Both the position numbers and the translations under genes were made by a program. A stretch of DNA of 64,000 bases from Eonycteris spelaea (Eukaryota > Chordata > Mammalia > Chiroptera > Pteropodidae), in the NCBI GenBank assembly GCA_003508835.1, contig PUFA01000027.1, forward strand, positions 3,968,001 to 4,032,000, written 5' to 3'. Positions within the stretch are counted from its first letter, which is position 1, and each line of letters opens with the position of its first letter. A model generated the notes under the pieces. That model saw nothing but the letters and a program-made list of their open reading frames with translations, was not told the origin of the DNA and did no database searches. Positions 12,288-25,300 of this stretch are shown here, piece after piece.

Positions 12288-13626
12288 TACACATATATAT
12301 ATGGCAAAATATTGATCAAAATGTGCAATTAAATGATGAAGGGATGAAAGTATTTCTTACTGCCGTGCCGCCTTCTTTGGGCTTGAGCCAGTAAGTTAGC
12401 CCACTCTGATACTGAACATTCAGCTAAATTCATGGAAGGTTCATTTTCCCTAACACCCCGCCAGCCTTTCAGAACATTGAAACAATCAGAGTTCACAAAG
12501 TCTGGGAGTCTGATGTGGTAGTGACAGAATGGATGTGCCAAAGCCTAGTTACCACTTGGTGAAGAGTCGAAGTGAACTTACTAACTTCCTAACTGGGTCA
12601 GTTAGGTCGAGTCATCTCAGCAATTTCCTTCATCTGAAAGAGCTTTCATAAGAATCAGATGACTAGATGTACAAGAAAAGGTTTTGTAAACTGAAGAGTA
12701 CCATCTGAATATAAGGAAATCTATAGGTTGGGGTTTATTGAATAAAGTCTGGAAACGCATGATCCGTAAAAGGAAATTTTTAAGGGATTACAGTATATAT
12801 ATTTATATATGCCCTTCATATTTCTAAAGGAACTTGTAATCAGACAAAAAGAAATTGTAGTTAAATTCAAAGTAAATTTTTCTAATAAGTCCAGACGGAA
12901 GCCTGAGTGATCAGGTTCCGAGATTGGTAAAGTCATGACATTTCTAGCTGCCTGCTCAGAAGGCATTCTGAAACATCATAATTTATATGATCAAGCTGGG
13001 TGACTATTTGCTAACTACTTTCGGGTTAGACTTTTAACTTAAGCTTAGATAGTTTTTCAACTATCTGTCAGGTACCTGATCTTGGAGGCTTCACAGGCAC
13101 CAAAGTCTCCATCTTCTTTCATGCCTTCCTCTGATCTTCCCCCTGACCAAGTATGTTTCTGACAACCTCCCCCCTCCCAAACACACACCAAAAACAAAAA
13201 AACGAAAACAAAACCCAACATTGTTCTCTCATGTGTATGTATCTTGACTGTTGGGAGCTCTATCAGCACTGAGAAACCTTAGGATACATCCATGGACAAT
13301 GTGCAAAGATGAGAAACCTGGGAACCATCTTGAACTTCTTCTTTCTTTCTACCTCATATAAGTCCACTGATCACCAAATCATGTTGATTCTCCCTCCCAA
13401 TAATTACCTGCTGTTTTTGTTGTGATCTTCACCCCAACCCATAACATCTATCTGTAGAACTTTTGCAAGTGTCTGCTCACAGCTCTGCCTACCTTTAGAA
13501 TATGCCCCCTCAAATTCATTTTCCTTATTCCAGCCAGAACTAGATTCACAAAAAGATGTGATAACATCTCTTTACTACTTGAAACCCTTTGATTCGGGTC
13601 TCTGACTGAACTTAGTGAAGGGAGAG
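11561..13626. other. unannotated stretch with one AT microsatellite
   Basis: No gene or named repeat recognised apart from the TA-rich tract at 12257-12302. A homopurine/A-rich run (Aaacaaaa-type) lies at 13186-13216. Confidence 0.45.
12257..12302. repeat. (TA)n / TATG-interrupted microsatellite
   Basis: Alternating TA interrupted by 'tgta' and 'cacat' units. The 72-codon frame across it, with Ile-Tyr repeats, is a by-product of the microsatellite. Confidence 0.95.
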
Positions 13627-13782
13627 CAGTGGTTCTCAAAGTTGGCTACCATTTGAATCATCCAGGAAGCTTTAAAAAAATACCGATGCCTGGGATCCAA
13701 TTCCAAAGCTGATTTAATTGGCCTGGGGTACAATGTGGCATCAGCAGTGTTTACTCTGTATGTCCTGGATTGAGAATCTACA
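13627..13782 (+). mobile_element. MER20-like non-autonomous hAT element
   Basis: Begins 'cagtggttctcaaa', continues 'gaatcatccaggaagcttt' and ends 'ggattgagaatcta', a decayed inverse of the starting terminal repeat. The ~156-bp length and layout match MER20/MER58-type MITEs of the hAT-Charlie group. No clear 8-bp duplication remains. Confidence 0.7.
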
Positions 13783-13797
13783 GAAAACTGCACAGCT

Positions 13798-14035
13798 CCA
13801 GAGAGTAAGTTCTGGAATCAGACTGAATTGGGCCGTACTCTTACAAGTTTTGTGATTTGGGGCAAGTTATGTGACCTGTTGGTTTCATCATCTGTGGAAT
13901 GAGAATAAAAATAATATGTATTTCATCAGGGTTTTGTGAAGATAAAAGGTGACTGCATTTCTTGTGCTTTGCAGAGTATCTGATATACAGTAATGGCTAT
14001 TACAGCTGTGATTACTATTATCATTACAGTCATTA
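13798..14035 (+). repeat. MIR SINE, sense, with ATC-rich extension
   Basis: 'gttctggaatcagactgaa', 'ttgtgatttggggcaagtta', 'tttcatcatctgtggaatga' and 'cagggttttgtgaagat' are the ordered MIR blocks. Immediately after, 14006-14065 is a degenerate (ATC/ATT)n tract. Confidence 0.85.
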
Positions 14036-14065
14036 TCATCATCATTATCGAAATTATCATACACA

Positions 14066-14635
14066 CCTCTCCTCATCATCTCACCCAGTTTCCCGACAAG
14101 GTAACATTGAAATTTTGGGTAGGATAATTGTTCACTGTATATCACTGTGCCCTGCACAGTGAGATATTTAGCGCCCTTGGTCCCTGATTGCTATGTGCCA
14201 GCAACAATCACCTTCCAAAATGTCCATCCCCTGTGGAGTGTGGAGGGATCACCCCTGGTTCCACTGGGGTTTTGGCTGCATCTTCTGCTTTATCTCTGAA
14301 GCTGTCTAGGTACAGTTTATAGTCATAGTGCCCATGCTGGTGCTCCTACTTGAAACACACATCTGTACCTCTCCATCTGGCCACTTAGTACTCACTCCTC
14401 TTTGGAGTTTTCTGGAACCCTCTTTTCCCAGTCAGTATTTACGAGTCATTCACTCTACCACTTGTAAACTTTACATGTTCCTTTAGAAGGACATCTGTTC
14501 TCTGAATTGTATTTATATGTACTCTCTGTGAAAGTTTCTTTACATATGTTTCACTCAATATGCATAAAAACTGCAAATGATGTATTGACACCTCCATTTT
14601 GTAAGGGATGATTGACACTGGGACAGCTCTTGAAA
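14066..14635. other. unannotated stretch
   Basis: No recognised repeat or gene. Ends in an A12 run at about 14633-14644 that borders the L1 3' end which follows. Confidence 0.45.
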
Positions 14636-14639
14636 AAAA

Positions 14640-15948
14640 AAAAAGTCCTTACAACGTAAGAGAAAAATTTTTTTGCCTAGCTCAAGATATAAAGCTAGGC
14701 AATAAGTTCAAGACTTGACACCCAGGGTAAAATTCATAAAAGAAAAATTTATAAATTGGACGTCATCAAAAATAAAAGCTTTTGCTCTGCAAAAGACCCC
14801 ATGAAGATGATGAACAATCAAGCTACAAATCTGGTAAAAATACTTTCAAACCACATATTTGACAGATGACGAATATGGAGAACATACACGGACTCTCAAA
14901 TCAATGGTAGAAAACCAAAACAATTAAAAAATGGGCAAAAGACACGAGGAGACATTTAACTGGTGAGGATATACAGATGGTAAATCGGCATGGGAAGAGT
15001 TGTTCACTGCTCGTAACCACTAGGAAACACAAGTTGTAACCACAAGGACTATATTACACACTTACGGGAATGGCCAAAATGAAAAAAGCCATAACACTGA
15101 GTGCTGGTGAAGATGCAGAAAAACTGGAGCACACATGTATGGCTGGTAGAAGCATAAAACGGTACAGTCACTTTGGAAAAGAGTGTGGTGGTTTCTTGCA
15201 AAACTAAACCTGGGCTTAACATATAATCCAGCAACTACACTTTTGGGCATTTATCCCAGGGAAACAAAAACTAATGTTCATACAAAAACCTGCATACGAA
15301 TGTTAAAGCAGCTTTATTCGTAATAGTCAAACACTGGAAACAATTCAAATGTCCTTCGGTGAATGAATGGTTAGATAAACTCTAGCACATTCACACTATA
15401 GAATACGACTCCACAATAAAAGGAACCACTGATACATGCCACAAGTTGGATAGGTCTCAAGGGAATTATGCTGAATGAAAAAAGTCAACCCCCCAAAAGT
15501 TACATGCTGTATGATTTCATTTATATATCATTCTTGAAGTCAGAAACTATTACAAATGGAGAGGAGATTAGTGGTTGCCAGGGAGGGGGTTGGAAAAGAG
15601 GTAGGTACCTGTGGTGACAAAAGGAGAGCATGACGGGTCCTTGTAATGGAACTGTTTTATATATTGACCGTTGTAGTAGTCACAAAGATCTACACATGGG
15701 AGTAACTGCATAGCATTAAATACACACACGTGTGTGTATGCATACACACAAACTCATGAACAATTGATGAAATCTGAATTAAGTTGGATAAATGTCAATT
15801 TCCTGGTTGTGATATTGTTCTATGGGTATTTAAGATACTCCCATTGGGGGAAAACTGGGCGAGGGCATGTCCAATATCTCTGTATTACATTTGACATCTG
15901 TATATAAATCTATAAATATCTAAAAATAAAAAATTTTTAAAAATCCTG
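14640..15948 (+). mobile_element. L1 (L1M-type) 3' end: ORF2 C-terminus and 3' UTR, sense
   Basis: About 1.3 kb of 5'-truncated L1. The ORF2 3' region is clear: 'catcaaaaataaaagctttt', 'aaaatgggcaaaagacacga', 'atatacagatggtaaa', 'gccataacactgagtgctgg', 'cagcaactacacttttgggc', 'atttatcccagggaaac' and 'ggaaacaattcaaatgtcc'. The 3' UTR ('gattagtggttgccaggga' onward) ends in 'ctaaaaataaaaaattttt'. It is riddled with stops and frameshifts, so it is dead. Short minus-strand frames at 15049-15250 are antisense shadows. Confidence 0.93.
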
Positions 15949-15964
15949 CATAAACTATCCTGAG

Positions 15965-16095
15965 ATAAATTAAAACTATTATTTCACATTTTACAGAAAA
16001 AAGAAAGTCTCAGACAATTTCAGTATCTTGCCTAAAGTCACTCCAATATAAAGTGCAGGAATTGAATCTGAACCCAGTTTTCTCTGACTCCTATC
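15965..16095 (-). repeat. MIR SINE, antisense
   Basis: 'ttatttcacattttacagaa', 'gtctcagacaatttcagtat', 'cttgcctaaagtcactc' and 'ggaattgaatctgaaccca' follow the reverse MIR order. Confidence 0.8.
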
Positions 16096-18645
16096 TATGT
16101 CTCTATTTTTCATTATTTTATACTTCCAGAAATGATACCAGAAATCCTACCAAGCCTTTCCATGGATGGTCCCAATTAAAACAACATACTAGCATAGGTC
16201 GTTAATTCTTCATGGAGAAATTTAGTTCTCTAAGGAGAGAAGATGAAGAGCAACGTAGGACGAGGCGAGACAGGCCTGGAAGGGTGCTAGTGAACAAAAG
16301 AGGGGACGACATCTCCTATCATCTTTGCTTATTTCACTCTCGTGCTCCTGACTGGCTCTATTGTGTGATTTGGGCGCCCATAACCCACAGAAGGGTTGAA
16401 GGTGATGGACCATGAGGCCACTGGCCAACAAGATGGGAATTAGAACTGAGACGTTTAAAGAAAGCCTCTTCTGCAACTTGCTAAGCACACCGGCCTGCAG
16501 TTGGCCCAGGCATTTTGGGGTTCTTTACGATTCATCCCAGGACCATTTGTGTCTCCTGGACACCCGTATACTTTCCCAGATGGTCCGGCAATGGGTGTAT
16601 TGTTCTTATGAGTTGGTTTTCCACCTCATCAAAGTCATGATAACTGAGAAAAGCCTTCTGTGTACCAGATTTCCAGTGCACAGTGTCCTGGGGGATCACA
16701 CTTCCTGTAAATGCTTAATATTCGTTGACTGATTTAATTTTAATTTAACCTGAATACTAAGCACATCAGACTAAAATCCTTATTTACCACATTAATATTT
16801 CTACAAACTTCCTCTCTAGGTCTAAGGCTGGTTTTCCTTCTGGACCAGGTTTGTGTAACATGGAAGGCTGTTTTTTTTTTTTTACATTGGAATATTCTGA
16901 TTTCTGAAACCCACAGGTATGGTATAATGCATATTCAATCTTGTAATTCTTTGACAATTGATACAAATTGTGAGTGGTGAGGTACACAGAAGAAAGCGTA
17001 CTCATGGTCTGATTTTCTTTGAGCATGAAACATTGGCTAATGTCCAACATACTACGTAAAAATGAACACGACCTTCCCCCGCTAACATTCACACACAGGC
17101 TCTGCCTCTCTGTGAATGACTTAGGTGGAACACACGTGCCCTCAGGCAGGACTATTATAAAAATTCTAGTATGTCCAGAAGACAGAGAATTTGCTTTAGT
17201 TGGACAACAAGAAGGACTTGGAAAACAATGTTAGTGCTAGTGACTAAACAGGTGAGATTAGATAGATCAAGAGCTATAGTTTGTTTTTTAAACAAAACAC
17301 TGCTGGGAGTCTTTCTGATGCTAACCCTCCTGGGCTTGATTGACAGACAGAACAAATAGGCTAACTTATAATTATGTGCAATAAAGGCTTCTGGAAATTC
17401 CAAGAAGGAAACCTAGTATTTCCTTATACCTTCATAACATTTCAAGGTTCCATTTGCTTGGGAGAAAATTTTATAAGGGCTTGCAGAATGACACTGAACT
17501 ATGGTAGATGAGAGAAAAGTGGTTTTTTTTTTTTTCTCAAATGGCAAAAAAAATTTCAGTTTGGAATGGGGAGAAAAAAACACCCACACTTCAGGGAAAA
17601 GAACTGAAAATTAGTACAGGTGCAGGCTGCACGTCTTATACTGAGCTCTGGATAGCTGCAGCCCTTTGCTTTCTGAGAGGAATGCTAAGTGCAACTATGA
17701 AGTTTACATAGTAGGAATGTGGATGAGACAGGACCAGAGGCTGTGTGGGCTGCACTGTGGGATTTCCTTAAACACTGCTTAATCAGATGTTCAGCAAAGC
17801 AACATCTCACCCAGCAGGCAGAGCCAGAGGGGCCATGAGCAAATGCCAGCACGGATAACGGCATGGATTTGGAAACCTGACAAATTTGCTAGCCTGCCAT
17901 AAAGTCTTTCTTTCACTGAAAAAAAAAAAAACTTCATTATTCTGCCTCATCTTAACTTTCCAAATATGTGCATTCTTTCTTTGCAGAAAAACATCCAACA
18001 TTTTTATTTTTTAGACTTTGTTTTCTCCACCATAATGTACCTTTTATCTCTGCTGGATCCACAGGACAGTATTCGTCACAATCTGTTCCAGATGGAAGCT
18101 ACTTCCCTTTTAATTGCATTATTACTAATGTCAGTATTTAAAACAAATCTCCATCTCCCTTAGACATATAATTTTTTTTTTCTGAATAAATTATTAAGTT
18201 TTGGTTTCTGGTGCTTTCTGTCTCCAAAAGATTGCAATCCATAAATTTGCATATATTTAAATATGAAGTAGCTTACATGCCAATGTGCTAGAGAGTGAAG
18301 GTAAGCCATCCTAAGATTTGAAATCTGATGCAAAAAATCTCAGATACTACTGTCTTCCAGTCAAATTCTGACGTGTGATAGGAGTGCCTGATCACTAGTA
18401 GACCCAGTGAGCATCCCTGCTATTCCTATGTGCAGATTCCGTAGACCTATTAAAGTCTACAAAATATGACAAATCCCTTTTAGTTGCAAGGGTCAGAAAA
18501 CCGACTTGAACTTTTTTAGGGGTTATTCCATTGGACTTCGGTTACAAATTCAGAGATAAAAATATTAAGAATTTCAATATGGCGACTGTAGAGCATTAAA
18601 CCCTAGGTACCGGGCCCTTCGGAACCAGAAAGTAATGGATGGTAA
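16096..18645. other. unannotated stretch
   Basis: About 2.5 kb with no repeat or gene I can name. Several frames of 62-106 codons overlap on both strands (for example 16222-16488, 16412-16732, 16784-17092) without motifs. Homopolymers: T12 near 16870, T13 near 17522, A12 near 17919 and T11 near 18170. Confidence 0.45.
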
Positions 18646-18760
18646 TGTGAGTGAAGGGAGAGTGCCTTGGTCTGAAAGGCAGAAGCCGCGGGTCTTTCTT
18701 GGCTTCTGATACTAACTACCAGTGCGACCTTGGGAAAGCGTCTTTAATTGCCTTCTTATT
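18646..18760 (+). repeat. MIR SINE core, sense (diverged)
   Basis: 'ggcttctgatactaactacc' followed by 'agtgcgaccttgggaaagcg' and 'tctttaattgcctt' resembles the MIR core. Only this part is convincing. Confidence 0.5.
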
Positions 18761-18948
18761 GACAAACCAAGCATTTCGGAGCAGATCAACCTTTCCCATT
18801 AACCAAGGGATTTCCTTAGAAATAATATAAGCTTTTGTGCCTAAGGAGGCAGAAGATTTGATGTAACTTTAAAATGCCAGTTTCTGATCACCTCATCAAA
18901 TAGCATACTTCCAAAAAAAATCCTGTGTTTGGTCTCGCCCACCATGTT

Positions 18949-18989
18949 ACACACACACACACACACACAACACACACACACACACACAC
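18949..18989. repeat. (AC)n microsatellite
   Basis: Forty-one bases of alternating AC with one missing C near the middle. The Thr-His repeat in an overlapping frame is a by-product. Confidence 0.97.
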
Positions 18990-19912
18990 GTTTTAAATTC
19001 CAAAGAAATCCTAAATTAAGTCCTTCACGTTCACATGATTCATCACTGACACACGAGAAGTTAGCTCAGTTATATTCAAATTCAATACAATACTCAACCC
19101 CCATTTATCAGATTTGAAACTAGAAGTTTTGATGAATCACCTGCAAAGTTTAATCCTCCTCTCACAGAAGCTTAAACATATCTAAAAAGTAACAAATAAA
19201 AACAAACACTTTTAAAAAATTGCATCTTTAAATAAATACATTTTGCACTTGTGAAATACTATGTTTGCAGTCCATTGCTAGGTATTAATAGTCTGTAGCA
19301 AAGCTTAGACAAGAAAACGTCAAACCTAACAACATTTATACTTCCTCATTACTTTTTCCTGGAGTAGCGCTTTCTGACTCCCACAACTCCACCTTGTACA
19401 GGGGCCCAGGAAGGAGCTTCTGTCAATAGAAGGATGCCAATTAAGTCACTGGCAATATCCCCTGTTTTGCCAGACTAGTACTGTGTTGTGAAAGGATGAG
19501 TTTTATTGTGAAACTTAAGTGATGAGTCAGCTCATAATATGAAGCTGGTGGTGAAAAGGGAGAGCATAGGGGAATAATAATTAAAATGTAAAAACTGCTA
19601 TTCCTAGCTCTTTTCACTGGAATTATAAGTAAGGAAAATGAGAGTGGAACAAAAAGTTATAGAGGAAAGAGCATTGGGGACTTGAAAGAAAATACAATAG
19701 AAAAGGGTCTTCATTATCACATACCCTCCAGGTGCCCTTCTTGAAAACTTAACTATCTGGGCTCTTACATCAGTTATGTTTGTGATACAGAGTAACATGC
19801 AACTCCTCCAGCCGTTATCACAATAAATTCAAAAGAGCGAGCACTCCCAAAGCAAATATACATAGGATGAAAAGTAAGGGAGACTATTTTAGAACATGTG
19901 AATAAGTATATG
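18990..19912. other. unannotated stretch
   Basis: No repeat, RNA gene or coding exon recognised in about 0.9 kb. Confidence 0.45.
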
Positions 19913-19914
19913 AT

Positions 19915-20140
19915 TTGAAGCAGTTAAAGCACAGATTCTGTCCATTTCTACCTCTTCCTTTTTTGGACATGTTATTTACATCTCTAAGTTTATTTTCTCA
20001 TCCATAAATTGGAGCTGATATTACTATCTATCTCATAAGTTTATTCTTAAGATATTTCGTAGAAAGTGCTTATGTAGCTCTGTATCAAGCACATGGTACG
20101 TGTTTAATAAACGCTATTATTATTGATATTATTTCCATAC
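19915..20140 (+). repeat. MIR SINE, sense
   Basis: 'ggacatgttatttacatctc', 'tttattttctcatccataaa', 'ctatctcataagtttattct', then 'gtatcaagcacatggtacg' and 'tttaataaacgctatta' give the MIR blocks in order. Confidence 0.75.
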
Positions 20141-20214
20141 TATTGACCATTACGCAGAAATTTATAATTTCCCCTCCACCGTCCATTATCTTCTCTCTTT
20201 TAAATGAGCTCCAA

Positions 20215-20690
20215 TTTTGTATAGGGTTTTTATACCTCAGGAAGGGGACCCTCTCCCCAGCTCAGGCTAACTCTTGACAGATCTAAGACAACTGTAGTAA
20301 TCTCAGGCCCTCTGCTAGCAAATGTGTTATACAAGACATGGAGACATGACCCGGCCAACAGAAATGAGAAAAGTCTGCCAAGGTCAGTGTGTGTGGAGTC
20401 TGGGAAAGATTTCATTGCTTTTTAAAAGAGACTCAGGGGACAAAATGAACTTTCATACATTGGATGAAAAGTTTGGAACTGTGGTAACCTCTTGTGACCA
20501 TGAGGGGATCTGATTTTGAGGACAGATATTCTGGATGAGGGCATGGAACCATCGAAGTGGCCAATGATGGAAGAACCATCTTATTTCTGGATTTCTTGTT
20601 AAGATCAAAAAGAAATGTCCTTGTTGTTTAAACCTGTTGAGCCAGTATTTTCCTTATAGGTGCAGGTAACCTGAATTGATGAAACCAAAG
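20215..20690 (+). repeat. possible ancient LTR/DNA repeat, unclassified
   Basis: The end, 'ttgttgtttaaacctgttga' through 'ggtgcaggtaacctgaattg', resembles the conserved 3' end ('tgtttaagccac...ttgcagc') of several old mammalian LTR or DNA repeats. The rest is unclear. The two ~60-codon frames inside have no motifs. Confidence 0.3.
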
Positions 20691-20822
20691 CACAAAAACA
20701 AACAGAAAACAGAAAAATACACATTGCCTGTTGCTCCCAAGTGCCTATAAAGCCAACAAAGATGCCTATGCTGTGAGAACATTAATTGTCTCTCACTTTC
20801 TCTTTTCTAGTCTCCCCACATA

Positions 20823-20858
20823 AAAAGATCCTCAATTACCCATCAAGGACACAATAAA
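20823..20858 (+). repeat. 36-bp local direct repeat, copy 1
   Basis: Matches 20969-21004 with a single C/T difference. Offset between copies is 146 bp. Confidence 0.97.
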
Positions 20859-20968
20859 GAAATTATAAAAATAAATATGTGTATATGTGTGTGTACTCTT
20901 TACCATACTGCAAACCAGAATTAAAATCTAATTATGAAGGATTTAAAATATTAATTAACTTTTTCAAT

Positions 20969-21004
20969 AAAAGATCCTCAATTACCCATTAAGGACACAA
21001 TAAA
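20969..21004 (+). repeat. 36-bp local direct repeat, copy 2
   Basis: Second copy of 20823-20858. The sequences outside the 36 bp do not match, so this is either a short dispersed duplication or the residue of a larger tandem duplication. Confidence 0.97.
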
Positions 21005-24000
21005 ATAATCAATAAACTCCCAGCACAATAAGCTGTCTCTGTGAAGGACCATAAATCCCACCCTTTCTTTCCTGTGCTGGCAGCAACCACCTCCCCACAA
21101 CCTCGACTCCCGACCAGCCTCTGGAAGTTAATGAAAGCACCACATCAAATTTAGAGGAAGTGAGAGGAATAGAGCTGGAGAAGAAGTGCCAGCGGCCAGG
21201 TAAGAGGAGGCGGCGGGCCAAGTACTGAGTAAGGCCACCAAAGGGCCTTCTTGTCTGCTGCTAGGATTATCTGGGGGTCTTTTCTCAGGCTGAAAGTAGA
21301 GCAAAGATTTAGAGTCATTCAGAGCCATGAACACCAGCTTATCTGCCCATCCAGCAAGATCTCTATGAAGAAACGCATGCCAATGCAGGCTGGCTTGGAA
21401 AATTACTTAGTACTACCCCTCTGTGTGGAAGTTTACTGACATTTTTTTCCCATTTAAATTCACATAACTTTGGATATATCTAGCTCACAAAAACTGTATT
21501 TTTCCTATGGGTTGAATTCTCATCTTAGAGTAGTTTCTACAATTTCTGTCTGTTTTGAGGTGGTATTTCAAGAACCATCACAGCTTGTGTCAGCTTGAAT
21601 TTGTTTTTGTTGATGCATAAATGAGACATATTGTCAGGCATGGTGAGGGTCCCCCCCACCCCGCCACCCTCATTCTGAGGACCTTGGATTCTAAACCCCA
21701 GACATTTATTCTAAAACGTAAGTGAAATAAGATTGTGCTTCTTAGACTCTTTCTCTCTTTCTCTTTCTCTCTGCCTGACTTGAGAGCAATTGTCCAGTTA
21801 CCTAAACAAAGAAATTAAAAAAGGAAAGTAAAACAATCAACAATAACAAAAGACCCCAAAAAACCTTTCATAAAAATCTAACTCAAAAGCACTGTGGAGT
21901 AATGCAGAATTCTTAAAATTTAAAATTTCTTCCTTTTAAAAATATAACACAAAAGATTTGTATTGTAATAAATTAAGACAAGTCAGAAGTACCGTATGCT
22001 GAGTAATAAGTGAAAGTTCCTCACCACTGTGCTACATCTCCCAATCTTACTTTTCTCTTCAGAGGTAACAACTGTTAAGAGTTGGATTACATCTTTCCAG
22101 ATATTTCTTTTTACATTCTATAGATGTATGTCAGGTGGGAAATGTTTATCAGAGGGAGAAATCAGAGGGGAATTATAGGGATGTTCTTTATATGGAAGGG
22201 ATACGGCATCAAGTTTAGTTAGTATAGGTAAGATTAACGAGACCTTTAAAGAGACAACGTCAAAACGAGGGGAGAACACAACCAAGAACTAGTCTGCATT
22301 TTTTTAAACTACAAATGTTAAGACACAAAATCAAGAAGCATATTTGACCAAAAAGGATTGAATCTCTTGGTAAAAACAGCAATCTGCATAATCCATTCTC
22401 CATTGCTCAGTGAAGGACATCCTGTTTACGGTAACAGCGTTCTAAAGAGATAAACCACAAATAAAGATCTGCACAATAATTGGGGGTGGGGGTAGCTATA
22501 GATTCTAGATAGATTTACTTTGATGGGTGGTCTGCAGAGGACTTTGGTAGAGGTCTGTGCCACACACAAAAAATAATGCCAGGAGAGAAAAGGACACAAT
22601 GAATCTAACAGGACTGACACAAGTCACGGGTCTGCCTGCTCTCGTGAGATTCTGGGCACTGTTGACTTGCCCTCTGCCTCTCAACTTGGGCCAGGGTTGG
22701 CATTAAGTCATACATCAGGTAGGTACATACCTCTGTCTTAAGGACTGGCCTACCTGACATCTTTGTTTCATAAAAACCTCGATGTTACGAAATCAGGATT
22801 GAGGAAAAATAAGTTGTTCATTTTCTTGGGGCCCAGGTAATGGTTTATACCACACTGGAGGGGTGTGTGTGTATCTGTGTGTGTGTGATGACTCCCTTTA
22901 TTTCATTCCCTCGTTTCTTTTGGGAAAGTTTCTTATAGGAAGTTTGATTGAAAGGTGTACATATTTTACATTAATTCTTTTATCTTTTCTTCTTAATTTG
23001 GTTTGCAACATAGATATAACATTTGAGCTCTAGAAGCCATCTTATATCATGAAGCATCCTTGAAGCAAGAAATTACATGGCTGGGGAATTCTACGACCGG
23101 CGAGAAGAAGCCTGTGTTCATGAGGGTTTTGGAGCACCCATATGTGTTTCAGACTGGCTACCTCTGTTGTTATTCTGTTGTTCTTTAATACAGTTATATC
23201 TTTAACTCACTGTTATTTTAGGTCCTCTGTTATATTAAGCCCAACTTAATCCTCATACACTATGCTGTCTTTTTTTTTTTCTTTTCCTTTGTTGTGCATT
23301 GTTGGATTAAGGTTATTAATTTAGAGTGTTCTACTTTCTCTCTTATCAGTTATATACCCTATGTCTATCCTTAAGTGTTTACTTTTAACATTTTGAAGAC
23401 CACATTGAAGCTATGTTTTTATCTTCATGGAATATATAATGAGAATACAGGTAAACATGTACTCAGTCTACCTGCTTGATCTAATCTACACAATCATCTA
23501 CATAATCACATAATAAAACCTTAAAAATGCATTGAGAAAGTATGAGATGTTGCAATTAAAATAAAAAAAAAGCTACTCCCAATCCTTTCTTATCTAACTC
23601 GTCAAAATTTCTTCAGCAGTTGTGCAAATGCATCTGTTCTCTTTTCTCTAACTTTGCTCTCTCCTTCCCTTAGAAAACATTTCTGCTTGATGCCCTCACA
23701 CTCCTCCCCTCCGATCATTATGTCTTTAGTCCTCTCAATTTCCCACTTTTATGTCTCTGCTCTTGAACACATTCACCACCATGGCCAAGAGATCCACATA
23801 AAAGATTCTTCCACCTCAGAAAACATGGGAAGGGTTATTTAATTGCCTAAGATTTAACATGTATTTTTAGGTCACACATACTATAAACATAATGAGTAAG
23901 AGAAACTGCTGCCTAATAGAATGTTATGATCAATTCTCAGATAAAATGAAGAATTAAACCCTGTTTTACCTGTTATAAGTCTTTGTTCCACAGTTTGTGT

Positions 24001-25300
24001 TTCCTTTAAATATATCTATATCAACTAAATGATTAAAACAGAAAAAACATTTTGTTTGGAAAGAGTCTGCGATCTATAGTTAAATACATAGGTGAAATGA
24101 TTCATAGTAAGAGAATAAAGCAAGCATATATTCATCTACTCACCATAGTTAGCCCATATTAACAAAGCCCAACCAGTATGAATATCAAAAGTAATGAGGC
24201 ATACAATCACAAACAAAAATTGTCATTTAAAAATCAATATGTATGTAGTATAGAAATTATTGTAGTTATAAGATAAACTACCAAAGAGAACAAACCAATT
24301 CAACATAATTATAAATATAGATATAAATATCATCTCCAAAAACAGTAGCATGCTATAAAATAGCTTTCCAAATATAAAAACAGAACTAAATGTTATGACA
24401 GAAAAGATTTCAAGTTTAAATATCTAAGGAATGGCTTTCTGAAATATAAAAATTGATATCAGGACCAGTCTATGAAACTCTGATGTAGGGACCTTGAAAT
24501 TGGAGACATCAGTGGTAAGACCATTCATGAATAATGAATGTAAGAATGAGTGAAGTGGCAACCAAGCTGTTAGACCTACGGGATAAAGTTACACAGACGA
24601 TTAGACACGATGTGCTCTCTTATTTAATCAGTGCCAGCCATGCACCAAGCACAGGGCTATAAGCACAGGCTGGCATGTCATAATAAATTGTGATCCTCCT
24701 GATGGCAATAACTATGCTTCATTCATGTCTGTGTAATAAATGTCAAATGTTTGATATTTAAGAAAGGAGATGTCAAGTTGCCCAACAAACTGACTGATTC
24801 ATGCTTTACTTCGGGTCAGTCTAGTATGACTAATAAATATTAGCCATCTCAAAAAAGTAGAGAGTACTATGGTCTAATACAATTTTATAGATGGGGAAGA
24901 GCAAGTTCGATGTTTGCATTTATAATTTGTTTCTGTGATGGTGGTATGACAGAAAGGTACAAATTCTTTCCTGTTGGTGTATGTGCACGTGTGTTTTCAT
25001 GTTAGTATGCACATCAGGGCCCAACATCAGTTTAAAATAGGCTTTACTGGAAATATGATTTTACCCCAGATGTCTGCCACTAAACCTGGCAGTTGTGTTT
25101 GCCACACTGGGAGAACCCCTGGGGAGTAAATTGGGGAATAAAAATTCATTCCTTATTCATAGCAAAACTATGCTGAGACTACGTTCCTTGTATTAGCTTT
25201 TTTTTCCTTTTAAAAGCAAAATAAGATATATGAGACAACAAGGGAAAACTAAACTAAAAGGCAAAATTCTACAAGGAAAATAGATGAGACAGTAAAAGTA
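21005..25300. other. long, largely unannotated stretch
   Basis: About 4.3 kb. I recognise a pyrimidine-rich tract near 21745-21775, a possible antisense L1M 3' UTR scrap at 22045-22130 ('gaggtaacaactgttaagag'), a GT-rich tract at 22862-22888, and a T12 tract near 23270. A possible MIR-like scrap lies near 24620-24700. The rest is plain AT-rich sequence with no gene. Confidence 0.45.

Noticed and set aside
17966..18163. Frame containing a 'DSIRHNL' string like the forkhead helix 3 motif
   Set aside because: Only seven residues match; nothing before or after resembles a forkhead domain, and the surrounding frame is ordinary AT-rich sequence.
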